Shown here: piece after piece, positions 1 to 7,479 of the stretch
Numbering within the stretch: the first letter of the stretch is position 1
Layout: each line of letters begins with the position of its first letter
Assembly: GCF_000974985.2 (NCBI RefSeq)
Contig: NZ_LAVA02000005.1
Coordinates: 1 to 64,000 of the forward strand
Direction of reading: 5' to 3'
Origin: Streptomyces mangrovisoli
GTDB lineage: Bacteria > Actinomycetota > Actinomycetes > Streptomycetales > Streptomycetaceae
Length of the DNA stretch: 64,000 nucleotides
Program-made: the position numbers and the translations under genes
The notes under the pieces: generated by a model
Databases searched by the model: none
Told to the model about the DNA's origin: nothing
The model's input: the letters and a program-made list of their open reading frames with translations, nothing else

Positions 1-40
1 GCAGGTGCGCTACGACCCGCAGGCACGTCGTGGCTGATCG

Positions 41-182
41 CGCAGTTCCCCGCGCCCCTGGGGGAGCCGCCCAGCCGTACTCCCAGGGGCGCGGGGAACT
101 GCGCGAAAGAGCCCCACCGGGTCGCAGGCGCAGGACGACCCGCGGGCACGTCATGGCCGGTCGCGCGGTTCCCCGCGCCCCT
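41..182. repeat. Intergenic repeat array A (three 19-bp units)
   Basis: Units of CGCAGTTCCCCGCGCCCCT lie at 41-59 (direct), 85-103 (inverted) and 164-182 (direct, one A to G change). The direct and inverted copies could pair as a hairpin in the transcript beyond upp. The same unit recurs in two larger arrays near 41.5 kb and 46.7 kb. I see no gene in the first 200 bases. Confidence 0.85.
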
Positions 183-203
183 GGGGGGCGAACCGCCGGA
201 CCG

Positions 204-839
204 CTACTCCGCCGCGCCGTACAGGCGATCCCCCGCGTCCCCCAGGCCAGGGACGATGTAGCCGTGCTCGTTGAGGCGCTCGTCGACGGCCGCCGTCACG
301 ACCGTCACCGGCGTGCCCGCGAGCTCGCGCTCCATCAGCTCGACGCCCTCGGGGGCGGCCAGCAGCACCACGGCGGTGACATCGTCCGCGCCGCGCCGGA
401 TCAGCTCCTGGATCGCCGCGACCAGCGTGCCGCCCGTGGCGAGCATCGGGTCCAGGACGTACACCTGGCGCCCCGAGAGGTCCTCCGGCATCCGGGAGGC
501 GTACGTCGACGCCTGGAGCGTCTCCTCGTTGCGGACCATGCCGAGGAAGCCCACCTCGGCGGTCGGCAGCAGCCGCACCATGCCGTCCAGCATCCCGAGG
601 CCGGCCCGCAGGATCGGGACCACCAGGGGGCGCGGGTAGGAGAGCTTGACGCCGGTGGTGGCGGCGACCGGCGTCCGGATGTCGACGACCTCGGTGCGCA
701 CGTCCCGCGTGGCCTCGTAGGCGAGCAGGGTGACCAGTTCGTCGGCGAGCCGGCGGAAGGTCGCGGAGTCGGTGCGCTCGTCGCGCAGCGTGGTGAGCTT
801 GTGGGCGACCAGCGGGTGGTCGACGACGTGGAGACGCAT
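204..839 (-). CDS. upp: Uracil phosphoribosyltransferase
   Basis: Upp joins uracil to PRPP to give UMP in cytoplasmic pyrimidine salvage. The 211-residue protein starts [16 protein letters not shown], the usual N-terminus of bacterial Upp. It carries the PRPP-binding stretch [13 protein letters not shown] and the C-terminal GDAGDRLYG uracil loop. A GTG further upstream would add eleven residues ([11 protein letters not shown]) not expected in the family, so I chose the ATG. The length is normal. The gene is monocistronic as far as visible, with the repeat array at its 3' side. Confidence 0.97.
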   Translation of the reverse strand: MRLHVVDHPLVAHKLTTLRDERTDSATFRRLADELVTLLAYEATRDVRTEVVDIRTPVAATTGVKLSYPRPLVVPILRAGLGMLDGMVRLLPTAEVGFLGMVRNEETLQASTYASRMPEDLSGRQVYVLDPMLATGGTLVAAIQELIRRGADDVTAVVLLAAPEGVELMERELAGTPVTVVTAAVDERLNEHGYIVPGLGDAGDRLYGAAE

Positions 840-935
840 AAGCACCACATTAACCGTGCTCGATGTCCCCACGCGCCCGCATCAAACCGCCCGTCCGAGG
901 GAAAGTGGGAGGGACGGACCTGGGGTGATGCACCG

Positions 936-1130
936 ATGCCTGACCTGCCCGAGCGGAACGCCGAAGGACAGCAGCAGCCGCGCGAGACGGACGCCGAGCG
1001 CCGCCGACGGCGCGCCCAGTTCCTGCGCGATCTCGCCGAGGCGCGGGAGTTGCGCGACCGGGTGCAGCCGCGCCGCGCCAAGGCCGCCCGGCTGCGACAT
1101 GCCATGCGGATGCGGACGTTCCGCTGGTAA
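936..1130 (+). CDS. Small basic protein of unknown function
   Basis: A 64-residue, strongly charged protein, diverging from upp. Its middle (about residues 20-55) is rich in Arg, Glu and Ala with heptad-like spacing and probably forms one long helix, ending RMRTFRW. It has no signal peptide, membrane segment or Cys. I do not recognise a family. Small proteins of this look commonly sit beside upp in Streptomyces, as far as I recall. An ATG eight bases upstream is out of frame, so the start is secure only if the gene is real. Confidence 0.6.
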   Translation: MPDLPERNAEGQQQPRETDAERRRRRAQFLRDLAEARELRDRVQPRRAKAARLRHAMRMRTFRW

Positions 1131-1408
1131 AGAAGATCACGGCCGGTATCGGGGCGGGGCGGGCGGCCGTGCCGAGGCCGCGGCCAAACCCGCGTACGAT
1201 CCGCAGGTGGCGGCAACGAGCGCGCTGGTGAGTCGTTTTCGGATGTGCGATCAAAACCACCGGACACAGGGTGCCGAAGACGTCCCCTGAACGCTTTGTT
1301 TCTGCCACGATTCCGAGTGGGTGGGGCTCGGAGCACAGCTCTTCCCGCCCAGAACCTCCGCCGGGGGGACCCCCAACCGGCACGCCTATGACCAGTGGGA
1401 GAGTCACG

Positions 1409-1939
1409 GTGTACTTCGCCGCACTGCTCGCGCGCACCGAAGACGGGTGGGAAGCGAGCGACACAGAGCTCGACGATGTGGAGACCCTGTCGGACCTGGC
1501 CGACCTGGCCCGTGAAGCCTCGCCCGAGGACGACACGGTCCTGGTGCTCATCGAGCAGGAGGACGCGTGGTTCGGCGTCGTCCGCATCGACGGTGAGGAC
1601 GACCCGCGTATCTACGTCTCGGACGCCGCCGCCGCTGCCCGCAGCTCGTACGGCGAGATCCTGCTCACCGACGAACTGCTCGGGCGGGAGCCCGGCGACG
1701 ACGCGGCCGATCTGGACTCGCTGGACCTCGACGGCACCGAGGACGGTGAGCCCGACGACGATGACGACGAGGAGGGCTCCGGCGCCGATTCGGTGCCGCA
1801 CAGCCCCGTCGGCGACAGCGAGATCCTCGACGACCTGGGCGTCAGCGAGAAGGAGCTGCGCGCCCTGGACGCGGAGGACGCGCTGAACACGATCGCCGAG
1901 GCCCTCGGGGCCTCGGAGGTGCTGGAGACCGTCCGCTGA
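1409..1939 (+). CDS. tRNA adenosine deaminase-associated protein
   Basis: This 176-residue acidic protein lies directly upstream of tadA and, in actinomycetes, a protein of this kind is annotated as tRNA adenosine deaminase-associated. It begins MYFAALLARTEDGW from GTG, with a GGGAGAG ribosome site 5 bases upstream. In-frame starts at 1271 and 1388 exist but lack such a site. The middle (about residues 105-130) is a run of Asp, Glu and Gly, and the C-terminus LGASEVLETVR is helical. No catalytic motif is visible. Its role with TadA is inferred from position only. Confidence 0.8.
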   Translation: MYFAALLARTEDGWEASDTELDDVETLSDLADLAREASPEDDTVLVLIEQEDAWFGVVRIDGEDDPRIYVSDAAAAARSSYGEILLTDELLGREPGDDAADLDSLDLDGTEDGEPDDDDDEEGSGADSVPHSPVGDSEILDDLGVSEKELRALDAEDALNTIAEALGASEVLETVR

Positions 1940-2091
1940 CCGCACCGCACACCGGACCGGCCGCGCCCGCGGATCCGCCGGCGCACTCCGGCCACGGGCC
2001 CGGACCGCATTCCGGCCCCCGGCCCGGACCGCCCCCCGGTCGCGGACCGGGTCCGGCGCCGGACCCGGTCCGCGACCGCTGGCGGGCGGCC

Positions 2092-2523
2092 ATGCGGCTC
2101 GCCCTGGACGAGGCCGGGCTGGCCGTCCGGGGCGGGGACGTCCCCGTCGGCGCCGTCGTGCTGTCCGCGGACGGTACGACGGTGCTGGCGAGCGGCCACA
2201 ACGAGCGGGAGGCCACCGGGGACCCCACCGCGCACGCCGAGGTCCTCGCGATCCGGCGCGCCGCGGCGCGGCTCGGCGAGTGGCGGCTGGCGGGCTGCAC
2301 GCTGGTCGTCACCCTGGAGCCGTGCACGATGTGCGCCGGGGCGCTGGTGCAGTCCAGGGTGGACCGGGTCGTCTACGGTGCCCGCGACGACAAGGCGGGC
2401 GCGGCCGGCTCCCTGTGGGACGTGGTCCGCGACCGCCGCCTCAACCACCGCCCCGAGGTGATCGAGGGCGTCCTCGCGGACGAGTGCGCGCGGCTGCTCA
2501 CGGATTTCTTCCGGGACCGCTGA
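2092..2523 (+). CDS. tadA: tRNA-specific adenosine deaminase TadA
   Basis: TadA is a zinc hydrolase that converts A34 to inosine in tRNA-Arg(ACG), letting one tRNA read CGU, CGC and CGA. The 143-residue protein shows the deaminase signature: TAHAE holds the zinc His and catalytic Glu, and PCTMCAGAL holds the two zinc Cys. The dimer-interface/RNA-binding stretch ARDDKAGAAGS follows. Its likely substrate, a tRNA-Arg(ACG), is encoded at 24807-24879. The start is the first in-frame initiation codon. About 150 bases of GC-rich, Pro-coding-like sequence separate it from the gene upstream. Confidence 0.95.
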   Translation: MRLALDEAGLAVRGGDVPVGAVVLSADGTTVLASGHNEREATGDPTAHAEVLAIRRAAARLGEWRLAGCTLVVTLEPCTMCAGALVQSRVDRVVYGARDDKAGAAGSLWDVVRDRRLNHRPEVIEGVLADECARLLTDFFRDR

Positions 2524-2568
2524 ATACCGATTTCAGCGAGGGCGACACTGTGCTGTAGGGTCTCCCTC

Positions 2569-2653
2569 GGTAGCGTGTCCGAGCGGCCGAAGGAGCTCGC
2601 CTCGAAAGCGAGTGTGGCGCAAGTCACCGAGGGTTCAAATCCCTCCGCTACCG
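2569..2653 (+). tRNA. tRNA-Ser(CGA)
   Basis: The acceptor stem GGTAGCG pairs with CGCTACC. The anticodon loop CTCGAAA sits on a CTCGC/GCGAG stem and gives anticodon CGA. A long variable arm typical of serine tRNA and the T loop GGTTCAAATCC follow. CCA is not encoded. Confidence 0.97.
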
Positions 2654-2659
2654 CCGAAG

Positions 2660-2687
2660 AAGGGCCCCGTCGCGAGACGGGGCCCTT
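2660..2687 (+). terminator. Terminator after tRNA-Ser(CGA)
   Basis: A perfect 12-bp stem, AAGGGCCCCGTC with GACGGGGCCCTT, encloses a GCGA tetraloop just beyond the tRNA. No long T tract follows, as is usual in Streptomyces. Confidence 0.8.
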
Positions 2688-2835
2688 CGTGCGTCCGCGG
2701 GCGTGGACGTCGTGTCCGTGCGGGCCCTTCGGCCCCGGTCATCGCCCATCTGCGGCCACCCCTAAAGGCGTTGTGCCGGTTAAACTCGCGCCGGCAGGCA
2801 GAGGCATTGGCCAGGGCATCACAGGGGAGGCCGCG

Positions 2836-3015
2836 ATGGCGGTGAACGCGAAGAAGATCGCCGTCTATGCGCTCGTGGTCTTCGTGCTGTACGTGATCAT
2901 CACGGATCCGGCCAAGGCCGCGGACTACGTGCAGATAGGGTTCGAGGGCATATCGGACGCCGCCAAGGCCATCGGCACCTTCATGACCTGGCTGGCCGAC
3001 GGCGCCCAGAACTAG
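2836..3015 (+). CDS. Small single-span membrane protein
   Basis: A 59-residue protein with a strong GGGGAGG ribosome site ahead of ATG. Lys-rich residues 1-7 precede a hydrophobic segment (about residues 8-23, VYALVVFVLYVII), then an amphipathic C-terminal half. This looks like one membrane helix or an uncleaved signal anchor. I do not recognise a function. It is followed 55 bases later by the Dabb protein on the same strand, perhaps as one transcript. Confidence 0.75.
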   Translation: MAVNAKKIAVYALVVFVLYVIITDPAKAADYVQIGFEGISDAAKAIGTFMTWLADGAQN

Positions 3016-3070
3016 GGCCTGCCGACGGAACGGCCCAGGCCCCGCCGACAGAAAGGCCCCGGGAACCCGC

Positions 3071-3364
3071 ATGATGCGCCATCTGGTCCTCTTCAAGCTC
3101 AACGAAGGTGTCGAGCGCGACGACCCCCGGGTCGTGGCGGGCGTCGAGGCGTTCCGGGCACTGGACGGGAAGATCCCCGAGATCCGGTTCTGGGAGCTGG
3201 GCTGGAACGTCAGCGACCGGCCCATCGCCTACGACTTCGCCATCAACTCCGGCTTCGACGACGCCGAGTCGCTGCGCGCCTACGTGGAGCACCCCGAGCA
3301 CCAGGCGGGCGTCGCCCTCTGGCGCGAGTTCGCCACCTGGGTGATCGCCGACTACGCCTACTGA
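3071..3364 (+). CDS. Dabb (stress-responsive A/B barrel) family protein
   Basis: A 97-residue protein with the Dabb ferredoxin-like fold pattern: MMRHLVLFKL at the N-terminus, an internal DFAINSGFDDAESLRAY and the typical HPEHQ near residue 76. These proteins form small dimeric barrels. Their role in actinobacteria is mostly unknown, though some bind or process small ligands. Two adjacent ATG codons are possible starts. Confidence 0.9.
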   Translation: MMRHLVLFKLNEGVERDDPRVVAGVEAFRALDGKIPEIRFWELGWNVSDRPIAYDFAINSGFDDAESLRAYVEHPEHQAGVALWREFATWVIADYAY

Positions 3365-3430
3365 GCGCCCGCCGAGCCTTCCTCGGACCGGGGCGCGCGC
3401 CCGTTCGCGCGGCGCGATCCCGACCCTGTG

Positions 3431-3458
3431 CAGCCCCCCGCCGGAACGCGGGGGGCTG
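3431..3458 (+). terminator. Terminator after the Dabb gene
   Basis: An 11-bp perfect stem, CAGCCCCCCGC with GCGGGGGGCTG, around a CGGAAC loop lies about 70 bases past the stop and isolates sigF from upstream transcription. Confidence 0.75.
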
Positions 3459-3585
3459 TGCCACGTTGCGTACCTCGACGTGCCCTCAACACGACGTAAG
3501 GGGGTGCTTGCACACAGTGCACATGTCTTGTGATGCTATGACCGCTTTTGACGGTTGATTGATCGAAGAAGAGGTGGCGTTGACC

Positions 3586-4551
3586 GTGTCGGCCAGTACT
3601 GCGCCGCCCCAGGACGAGGTGCCCGCCCAGCCTCCCGCGCCCGACGAGCGCCCCGCGCCCGACGAGCCTCCGGGGAGCGGACCGGCCGCCGGGAACGCGC
3701 AGCCGCCGGGGAGCGGACCGGTCACCGAGACCGCGCAGACTCCCGGGCCGGCCCAGCCGCCCGCACCCGCACCCCCCGCGGAGAAGCGCCGCGGCGCGGA
3801 CACCCGGGCGCTCACCCAGGTGCTGTTCGCACAGTTGAAAGACCTCCGGCCGGGCACGCCGGAGCACGACCGCGTGCGCGGGGCGCTCATCGAGGCCAAC
3901 CTCCCGCTCGTGCGCTACGCGGCCGCCCGCTTCCGCTCCCGCAACGAGCCGATGGAGGACGTGGTCCAGGTCGGCACCATCGGGTTGATCAACGCCATCG
4001 ACCGCTTCGACCCCGAGCGCGGCGTGCAGTTCCCGACGTTCGCCATGCCGACCGTGGTCGGCGAGATCAAGCGGTACTTCCGGGACAACGTCCGCACCGT
4101 CCATGTGCCGCGCCGGCTCCACGAGTTGTGGGTCCAGGTCAACAGCGCCACCGAGGACCTCACCACGGCCTTCGGGCGCTCCCCCTCGACCGCCGAGATC
4201 GCCGAACGGCTGCGCATCGGCGAGGACGAGGTGCTCTCCTGCATCGAGGCCGGGCGGTCGTACCACGCGACCTCCCTGGAGGCCGCGCAGGAGGGCGACG
4301 GGCTGCCCGGACTGCTCGACCGGATCGGCTACGAGGACCCCGCCCTGGACGGCGTGGAACACCGCGATCTGGTACGGCATCTGCTGGTCCAGCTTCCCGA
4401 GCGGGAACAGAGAATCCTGCTGCTGCGGTACTACAGCAATCTCACCCAGTCGCAGATCAGTGCGGAACTCGGCGTCTCGCAGATGCACGTTTCCCGGCTA
4501 CTCGCGCGTAGCTTCCAGCGCCTCCGATCCGCAAACAGGATCGAGGTGTAA
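3586..4551 (+). CDS. sigF: SigB-type RNA polymerase sigma factor, SigF-like
   Basis: A 321-residue sigma factor of the SigB/SigF group. Residues 1 to about 75 are a Pro/Ala-rich tail. Region 2 follows with [19 protein letters not shown] and the core- and -10-binding stretch [19 protein letters not shown]. Region 3 and region 4 ([20 protein letters not shown] helix-turn-helix) complete the protein. GTG at 3586 is preferred because GAAGAGGTGG sits 8 bases upstream; the TTG codons at 3559 and 3580 are poorly placed. In S. coelicolor SigF acts late in sporulation. Its neighbour at 4794 is a close paralogue, so this is an ancient tandem pair. Assignment as sigF rests on order and memory. Confidence 0.9.
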   Translation: MSASTAPPQDEVPAQPPAPDERPAPDEPPGSGPAAGNAQPPGSGPVTETAQTPGPAQPPAPAPPAEKRRGADTRALTQVLFAQLKDLRPGTPEHDRVRGALIEANLPLVRYAAARFRSRNEPMEDVVQVGTIGLINAIDRFDPERGVQFPTFAMPTVVGEIKRYFRDNVRTVHVPRRLHELWVQVNSATEDLTTAFGRSPSTAEIAERLRIGEDEVLSCIEAGRSYHATSLEAAQEGDGLPGLLDRIGYEDPALDGVEHRDLVRHLLVQLPEREQRILLLRYYSNLTQSQISAELGVSQMHVSRLLARSFQRLRSANRIEV

Positions 4552-4644
4552 CCGGCACGAGCGAATCGCTCACCAGGGCGGTTCCCGACAGTTGTGCGCC
4601 GATAGACCGTCAGACCCCCTCTTTCCAGGGCCGATTCGCGCTCA

Positions 4645-4682
4645 ACATGTCGACTTATCACTTCAGGGTGTTGCCGACATGT
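4645..4682. promoter_or_regulatory. Inverted repeat upstream of sigN
   Basis: ACATGTCG at 4645-4652 is exactly complemented by CGACATGT at 4675-4682, with 22 bases between. It lies just upstream of the candidate sigma-B-type promoter of the next gene and could be a protein-binding site. No regulator is indicated. Confidence 0.35.
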
Positions 4683-4701
4683 GACATTCTGCGGGAAGCG
4701 C

Positions 4702-4727
4702 GTTTGCCGCGGCTCCGGCTCCGGTAT
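4702..4727 (+). promoter_or_regulatory. Candidate SigB/SigN-type promoter of sigN
   Basis: GTTTGC and CGGTAT are separated by 14 bases. This fits the GTTT-N14-16-GGGTAT consensus used by SigB-family factors in Streptomyces, and lies about 65 bases before the sigN start codon. It would permit autoregulation, which has been reported for sigN as far as I recall. Confidence 0.5.
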
Positions 4728-4793
4728 TCAGGTGAAGGCATCGTTCCTCCACGGAACGACGCCGCGACCGTCCCGCGACCCAAAGGGGGTGGC

Positions 4794-5699
4794 ATGTCCG
4801 CAGAACAGGGCAGCTCGAAGGTGCTCACGCTCCAGAAGAGCGACACCACGACCGAGGCGCTCGACACACTCGGCGGCCCCATCGATGAGGTCGTGGCTCC
4901 CGAGACCGAGCCGGCTCCGGCTCCTCCCGTCTCGGAAGCCATCGACACCCGCACCCTGTCCCGCTCCCTGTTCCTGCGGCTCGCCGCACTCGACGAGCAC
5001 AGCCCCGAACGCGCCTACGTCCGGGACACCCTCATCGAGCTCAACCTCCCCCTGGTCCGCTACGCGGCCGCCCGCTTCCGCTCCCGCAACGAGCCGATGG
5101 AGGACATCGTCCAGGTCGGCACCATCGGCCTGATCAAGGCGATCGACCGGTTCGACTGCGAGCGCGGCGTCGAGTTCCCGACGTTCGCCATGCCGACCGT
5201 GGTCGGCGAGATCAAGCGGTTCTTCCGCGACACGTCGTGGTCGGTGCGGGTGCCGCGGCGGCTCCAGGAGCTGCGCCTGGCCCTGACGAAGGCCAGCGAC
5301 GAGCTGTCCCAGAAGCTCGACCGCTCCCCGACGGTGACCGAACTGGCCGCCGTGCTCGGGGTGTCCGAGGAGGACGTGGTCGACGGCCTGGCGGTCGGCA
5401 ACGCCTACACCGCCTCCTCGCTGGACTCCCCCGCCCCGGAGGACGACGGCGGCGAGGGCTCCCTGGCCGACCGCCTCGGCTACGAGGACACGGCCCTGGA
5501 GGGCGTCGAGTACCGCGAGTCGCTGAAGCCGCTGCTGGCCAAGCTGCCGCCCCGCGAGCGGCGGATCATCATGCTGCGGTTCTTCGCCAACATGACCCAG
5601 TCGCAGATCGGCGAGGAGGTCGGCATCTCCCAGATGCACGTCTCCCGGCTGCTCACCCGGACCCTGGCCCAGCTGCGCGAGGGTCTCATCTCGGACTGA
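4794..5699 (+). CDS. sigN: SigB-type RNA polymerase sigma factor, SigN-like
   Basis: A 301-residue paralogue of the gene upstream. Residues 1 to about 55 are divergent. Region 2 shares near-identical blocks with SigF ([26 protein letters not shown]), and region 4 ends [18 protein letters not shown]. The ATG is preceded by AAAGGGGGTGG, making it a better start than the upstream in-frame GTG or TTG codons. In S. coelicolor SigN is needed for development and drives nepA; a NepA-like gene lies at 35673-35984. The -35/-10 pair at 4702-4727 suggests control by itself or a sister sigma factor. Confidence 0.9.
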   Translation: MSAEQGSSKVLTLQKSDTTTEALDTLGGPIDEVVAPETEPAPAPPVSEAIDTRTLSRSLFLRLAALDEHSPERAYVRDTLIELNLPLVRYAAARFRSRNEPMEDIVQVGTIGLIKAIDRFDCERGVEFPTFAMPTVVGEIKRFFRDTSWSVRVPRRLQELRLALTKASDELSQKLDRSPTVTELAAVLGVSEEDVVDGLAVGNAYTASSLDSPAPEDDGGEGSLADRLGYEDTALEGVEYRESLKPLLAKLPPRERRIIMLRFFANMTQSQIGEEVGISQMHVSRLLTRTLAQLREGLISD

Positions 5700-5756
5700 C
5701 CCCCGCCGGGTCCCGGTCGGGCCGGGTCTCGCGGATCCGCCGCGAGGGTTCCTATT

Positions 5757-5770
5757 TGACGGAGCGTCAG
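5757..5770. promoter_or_regulatory. TGACGGAGCGTCAG inverted repeat before the lipoprotein gene
   Basis: TGACG and CGTCA flank GAG, 14 bases before the lipoprotein start. The 14-mer matches 12 of 14 positions of a site on the minus strand at 35462-35475 ahead of the steroid-type operon. It has the look of a TetR-family operator. Confidence 0.4.
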
Positions 5771-5783
5771 CCACCATGGCGCG

Positions 5784-6512
5784 ATGCTTCGAGCGACAGT
5801 GACGCATGGCCGTCGGGGCGCCGCGATCGGCGCGTCGGCGGCCGTCGCCGTGCTGGGCGTGGCGCTCGCGGCCTGCGGCGGGGGCGCGGGCGGCGGCTAC
5901 GCGGCGGTGGGGCCCGCGGACGGCCCCTCGGGGACTCCGACGACGGGTCCGACGGGAGCGGTACGGCTCGTCCCGCTGGACGGCGCCTCCGACTCCCCAC
6001 GGCCCGGAGGCGGTTCGGGCGACAGCAGCGACACGAGCGACAGGAGCGGCAGCCGCGGCGAGGGCGCCGAGGACCGCGAGAGCGGCGCGGGCGGCTCGCC
6101 CGCCGCCGCGGCAGCGGGTCCGGGAACGGACGCCGGCGCCACGGCCCCCTCCGGAGCACACGGCTCCCACACGTCACCCACGCCCACGTCGTCCCGTACG
6201 GCCGCGCCCGCGGCGCTCGCCTGGAGCGGTCCCGCATGGCAGGCCGGAGACCGGCGCTGGTGCGACGAGGTGACCGTGGAGTTCCGCAACTCCGGCGGCA
6301 CACCGGTGCGTTCGGGCACGGTGACGTTCGGGACGCACATCATCGGGGCGCTCGGCATCGACTGGGCGACCGTCACGTCCACCGAGGACCTCCCGGCGCC
6401 GATCGGCGCCGGGGCGCGCACGTCGGCGACCTGGACGGTGTGCGTCGACGCCTGGCGGGTTCCGCTGGGGATGCACGTCGAGACCCGCGACGCGTCCGTC
6501 CGGTGGACGTAG
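5784..6512 (+). CDS. Secreted lipoprotein of unknown function
   Basis: A 242-residue protein. Residues 1-30 form a lipoprotein signal peptide ending in lipobox LAAC. A Gly/Ser/Pro low-complexity spacer runs to about residue 145. A compact C-terminal domain (about 148-242) contains two Cys (RRWCDEV and WTVCVDAW), probably disulphide-bonded, with a beta-rich pattern such as VEFRNSGGTPVRSGTVTFG. The domain suggests an extracellular Ig-like or carbohydrate-type module, but I cannot name it. No clear ribosome site precedes the ATG; a GTG 15 bases later (MTHGRRG) is also possible. Confidence 0.8.
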   Translation: MLRATVTHGRRGAAIGASAAVAVLGVALAACGGGAGGGYAAVGPADGPSGTPTTGPTGAVRLVPLDGASDSPRPGGGSGDSSDTSDRSGSRGEGAEDRESGAGGSPAAAAAGPGTDAGATAPSGAHGSHTSPTPTSSRTAAPAALAWSGPAWQAGDRRWCDEVTVEFRNSGGTPVRSGTVTFGTHIIGALGIDWATVTSTEDLPAPIGAGARTSATWTVCVDAWRVPLGMHVETRDASVRWT

Positions 6513-6573
6513 CCACGGGTCCGTGCGAACCCCGGCCGTGAAGTGGAACGGGCGTGCCCCGCAGGGCACTTCG

Positions 6574-6771
6574 TCACATCAGCGCCAGCCAGGCCACCGC
6601 CGCGACGATCACGACCGCGGCGACCACGCCGACGATCAGGCCGATGCGCGGGCCCGCGGGCGCCGCCTGCTGCTGCTGTTGGCCCTGCGGGGCCTCGTCG
6701 ACGAAGGCGCGGAACATCTGGGTGCTGCCGGCGGGGTCGTAGTTGCCCTGGGGGCCCTGGGTGTTAGCCAT
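6574..6771 (-). CDS. Small C-tail-anchored membrane protein
   Basis: A 65-residue protein, MANTQGPQGNYDPAGSTQ at the start. Residues 30-42 are Gln-rich, and the C-terminus is one hydrophobic helix (IGLIVGVVAAVVIVAAVAWL). This is a tail-anchor layout with the N-terminus probably in the cytoplasm. A GTG four codons upstream (MSRAM) is an alternative start. It diverges from the MarR gene. Function unknown. Confidence 0.7.
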   Translation of the reverse strand: MANTQGPQGNYDPAGSTQMFRAFVDEAPQGQQQQQAAPAGPRIGLIVGVVAAVVIVAAVAWLALM

Positions 6772-6916
6772 GGCCCGAGACACTAGCGAATCGGCGGCAG
6801 CGGCCCAAGTGGGGGACCGTGCGCAAAACCGGCCGTAGCCGTACGCGGATTTACGGTTGCCATACTTGCCTTTGCCAAGTTTTTAGCCCTGAAGCCCCCC
6901 AATTATTTGCCTGTAA

Positions 6917-6938
6917 CAACCAACCGGTCATATGGTTG
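6917..6938. promoter_or_regulatory. Candidate MarR operator
   Basis: CAACCA at 6917-6922 is complemented by TGGTTG at 6933-6938, with a ten-base centre, about 28 bases before the MarR start codon. Position and symmetry fit autoregulation of the marR-exporter operon. Nearby TTGCC motifs (6857-6874, 6907-6912) may belong to the promoter. Confidence 0.5.
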
Positions 6939-6966
6939 CCCAAAGCAACGAGTAGCGGGAGGTGTG

Positions 6967-7467
6967 ATGGCGGAGCAGGCGCAGTTCGAGGAGCTGGCCC
7001 GTCAGCTCAGCGCCGTCGGAGCCGTGAAGCGGGACATGGGCCGGATCCTGCCGCCCGACTGTCCGGCCGGCTCCGCGGCCGTGCTGACCGTGCTCGGCCG
7101 TCACGGGGACATGCGCATGAGCCGGCTCACCGAGCTGCTCGCCGTCGACATGTCCGTGACCAGCCGGCATGTCGCGCACCTCGCCGACCGCGGCTGGCTC
7201 GAACGGTCCCCCGACCCCGCGGACGGACGCTCCCGGATCCTGCGGCTCACCCCCGCGGGCCGGACCATGCTCGGCGAGCTCTACGAGCGGATGACCGAGC
7301 TGCTGGCCCACCGGCTGAGCGACTGGACCGACGACGAGATCGGGCAGCTGACCGGTCTGATGACCCGGCTGCGGGAGAGCTTCGGCGACTGCCGCTCCCC
7401 GCACTCCCGGGCGCCCGCCCTCACCCCCGCACTCACCCCGACCACCCGTACACCCGCGACCACGTAG
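6967..7467 (+). CDS. MarR-family transcriptional regulator
   Basis: A 166-residue winged-helix regulator. The core contains the recognition region MRMSRLTELLAVDMSVTSRH (about residues 51-70) and the wing DPADGRSRILRLTPAGR (about 83-99) with the conserved D-R-S/R pattern. Helices at both ends would form the dimer. The Pro/Ala-rich tail SRAPALTPALTPTTRTP is unstructured. GCGGGAGGTG precedes the ATG. It lies 12 bases before the exporter, so the two are one operon, and it most likely represses that operon until a drug or metabolite binds. Confidence 0.93.
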   Translation: MAEQAQFEELARQLSAVGAVKRDMGRILPPDCPAGSAAVLTVLGRHGDMRMSRLTELLAVDMSVTSRHVAHLADRGWLERSPDPADGRSRILRLTPAGRTMLGELYERMTELLAHRLSDWTDDEIGQLTGLMTRLRESFGDCRSPHSRAPALTPALTPTTRTPATT

Positions 7468-7479
7468 AAAAGGAAACCC

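Noticed and set aside
1299-1325. SigB-type promoter GTTTCT-N15-GGGTGG before the tadA-associated gene
   Set aside because: The -10 element lacks the TA of GGGTAT, so the match is weak.
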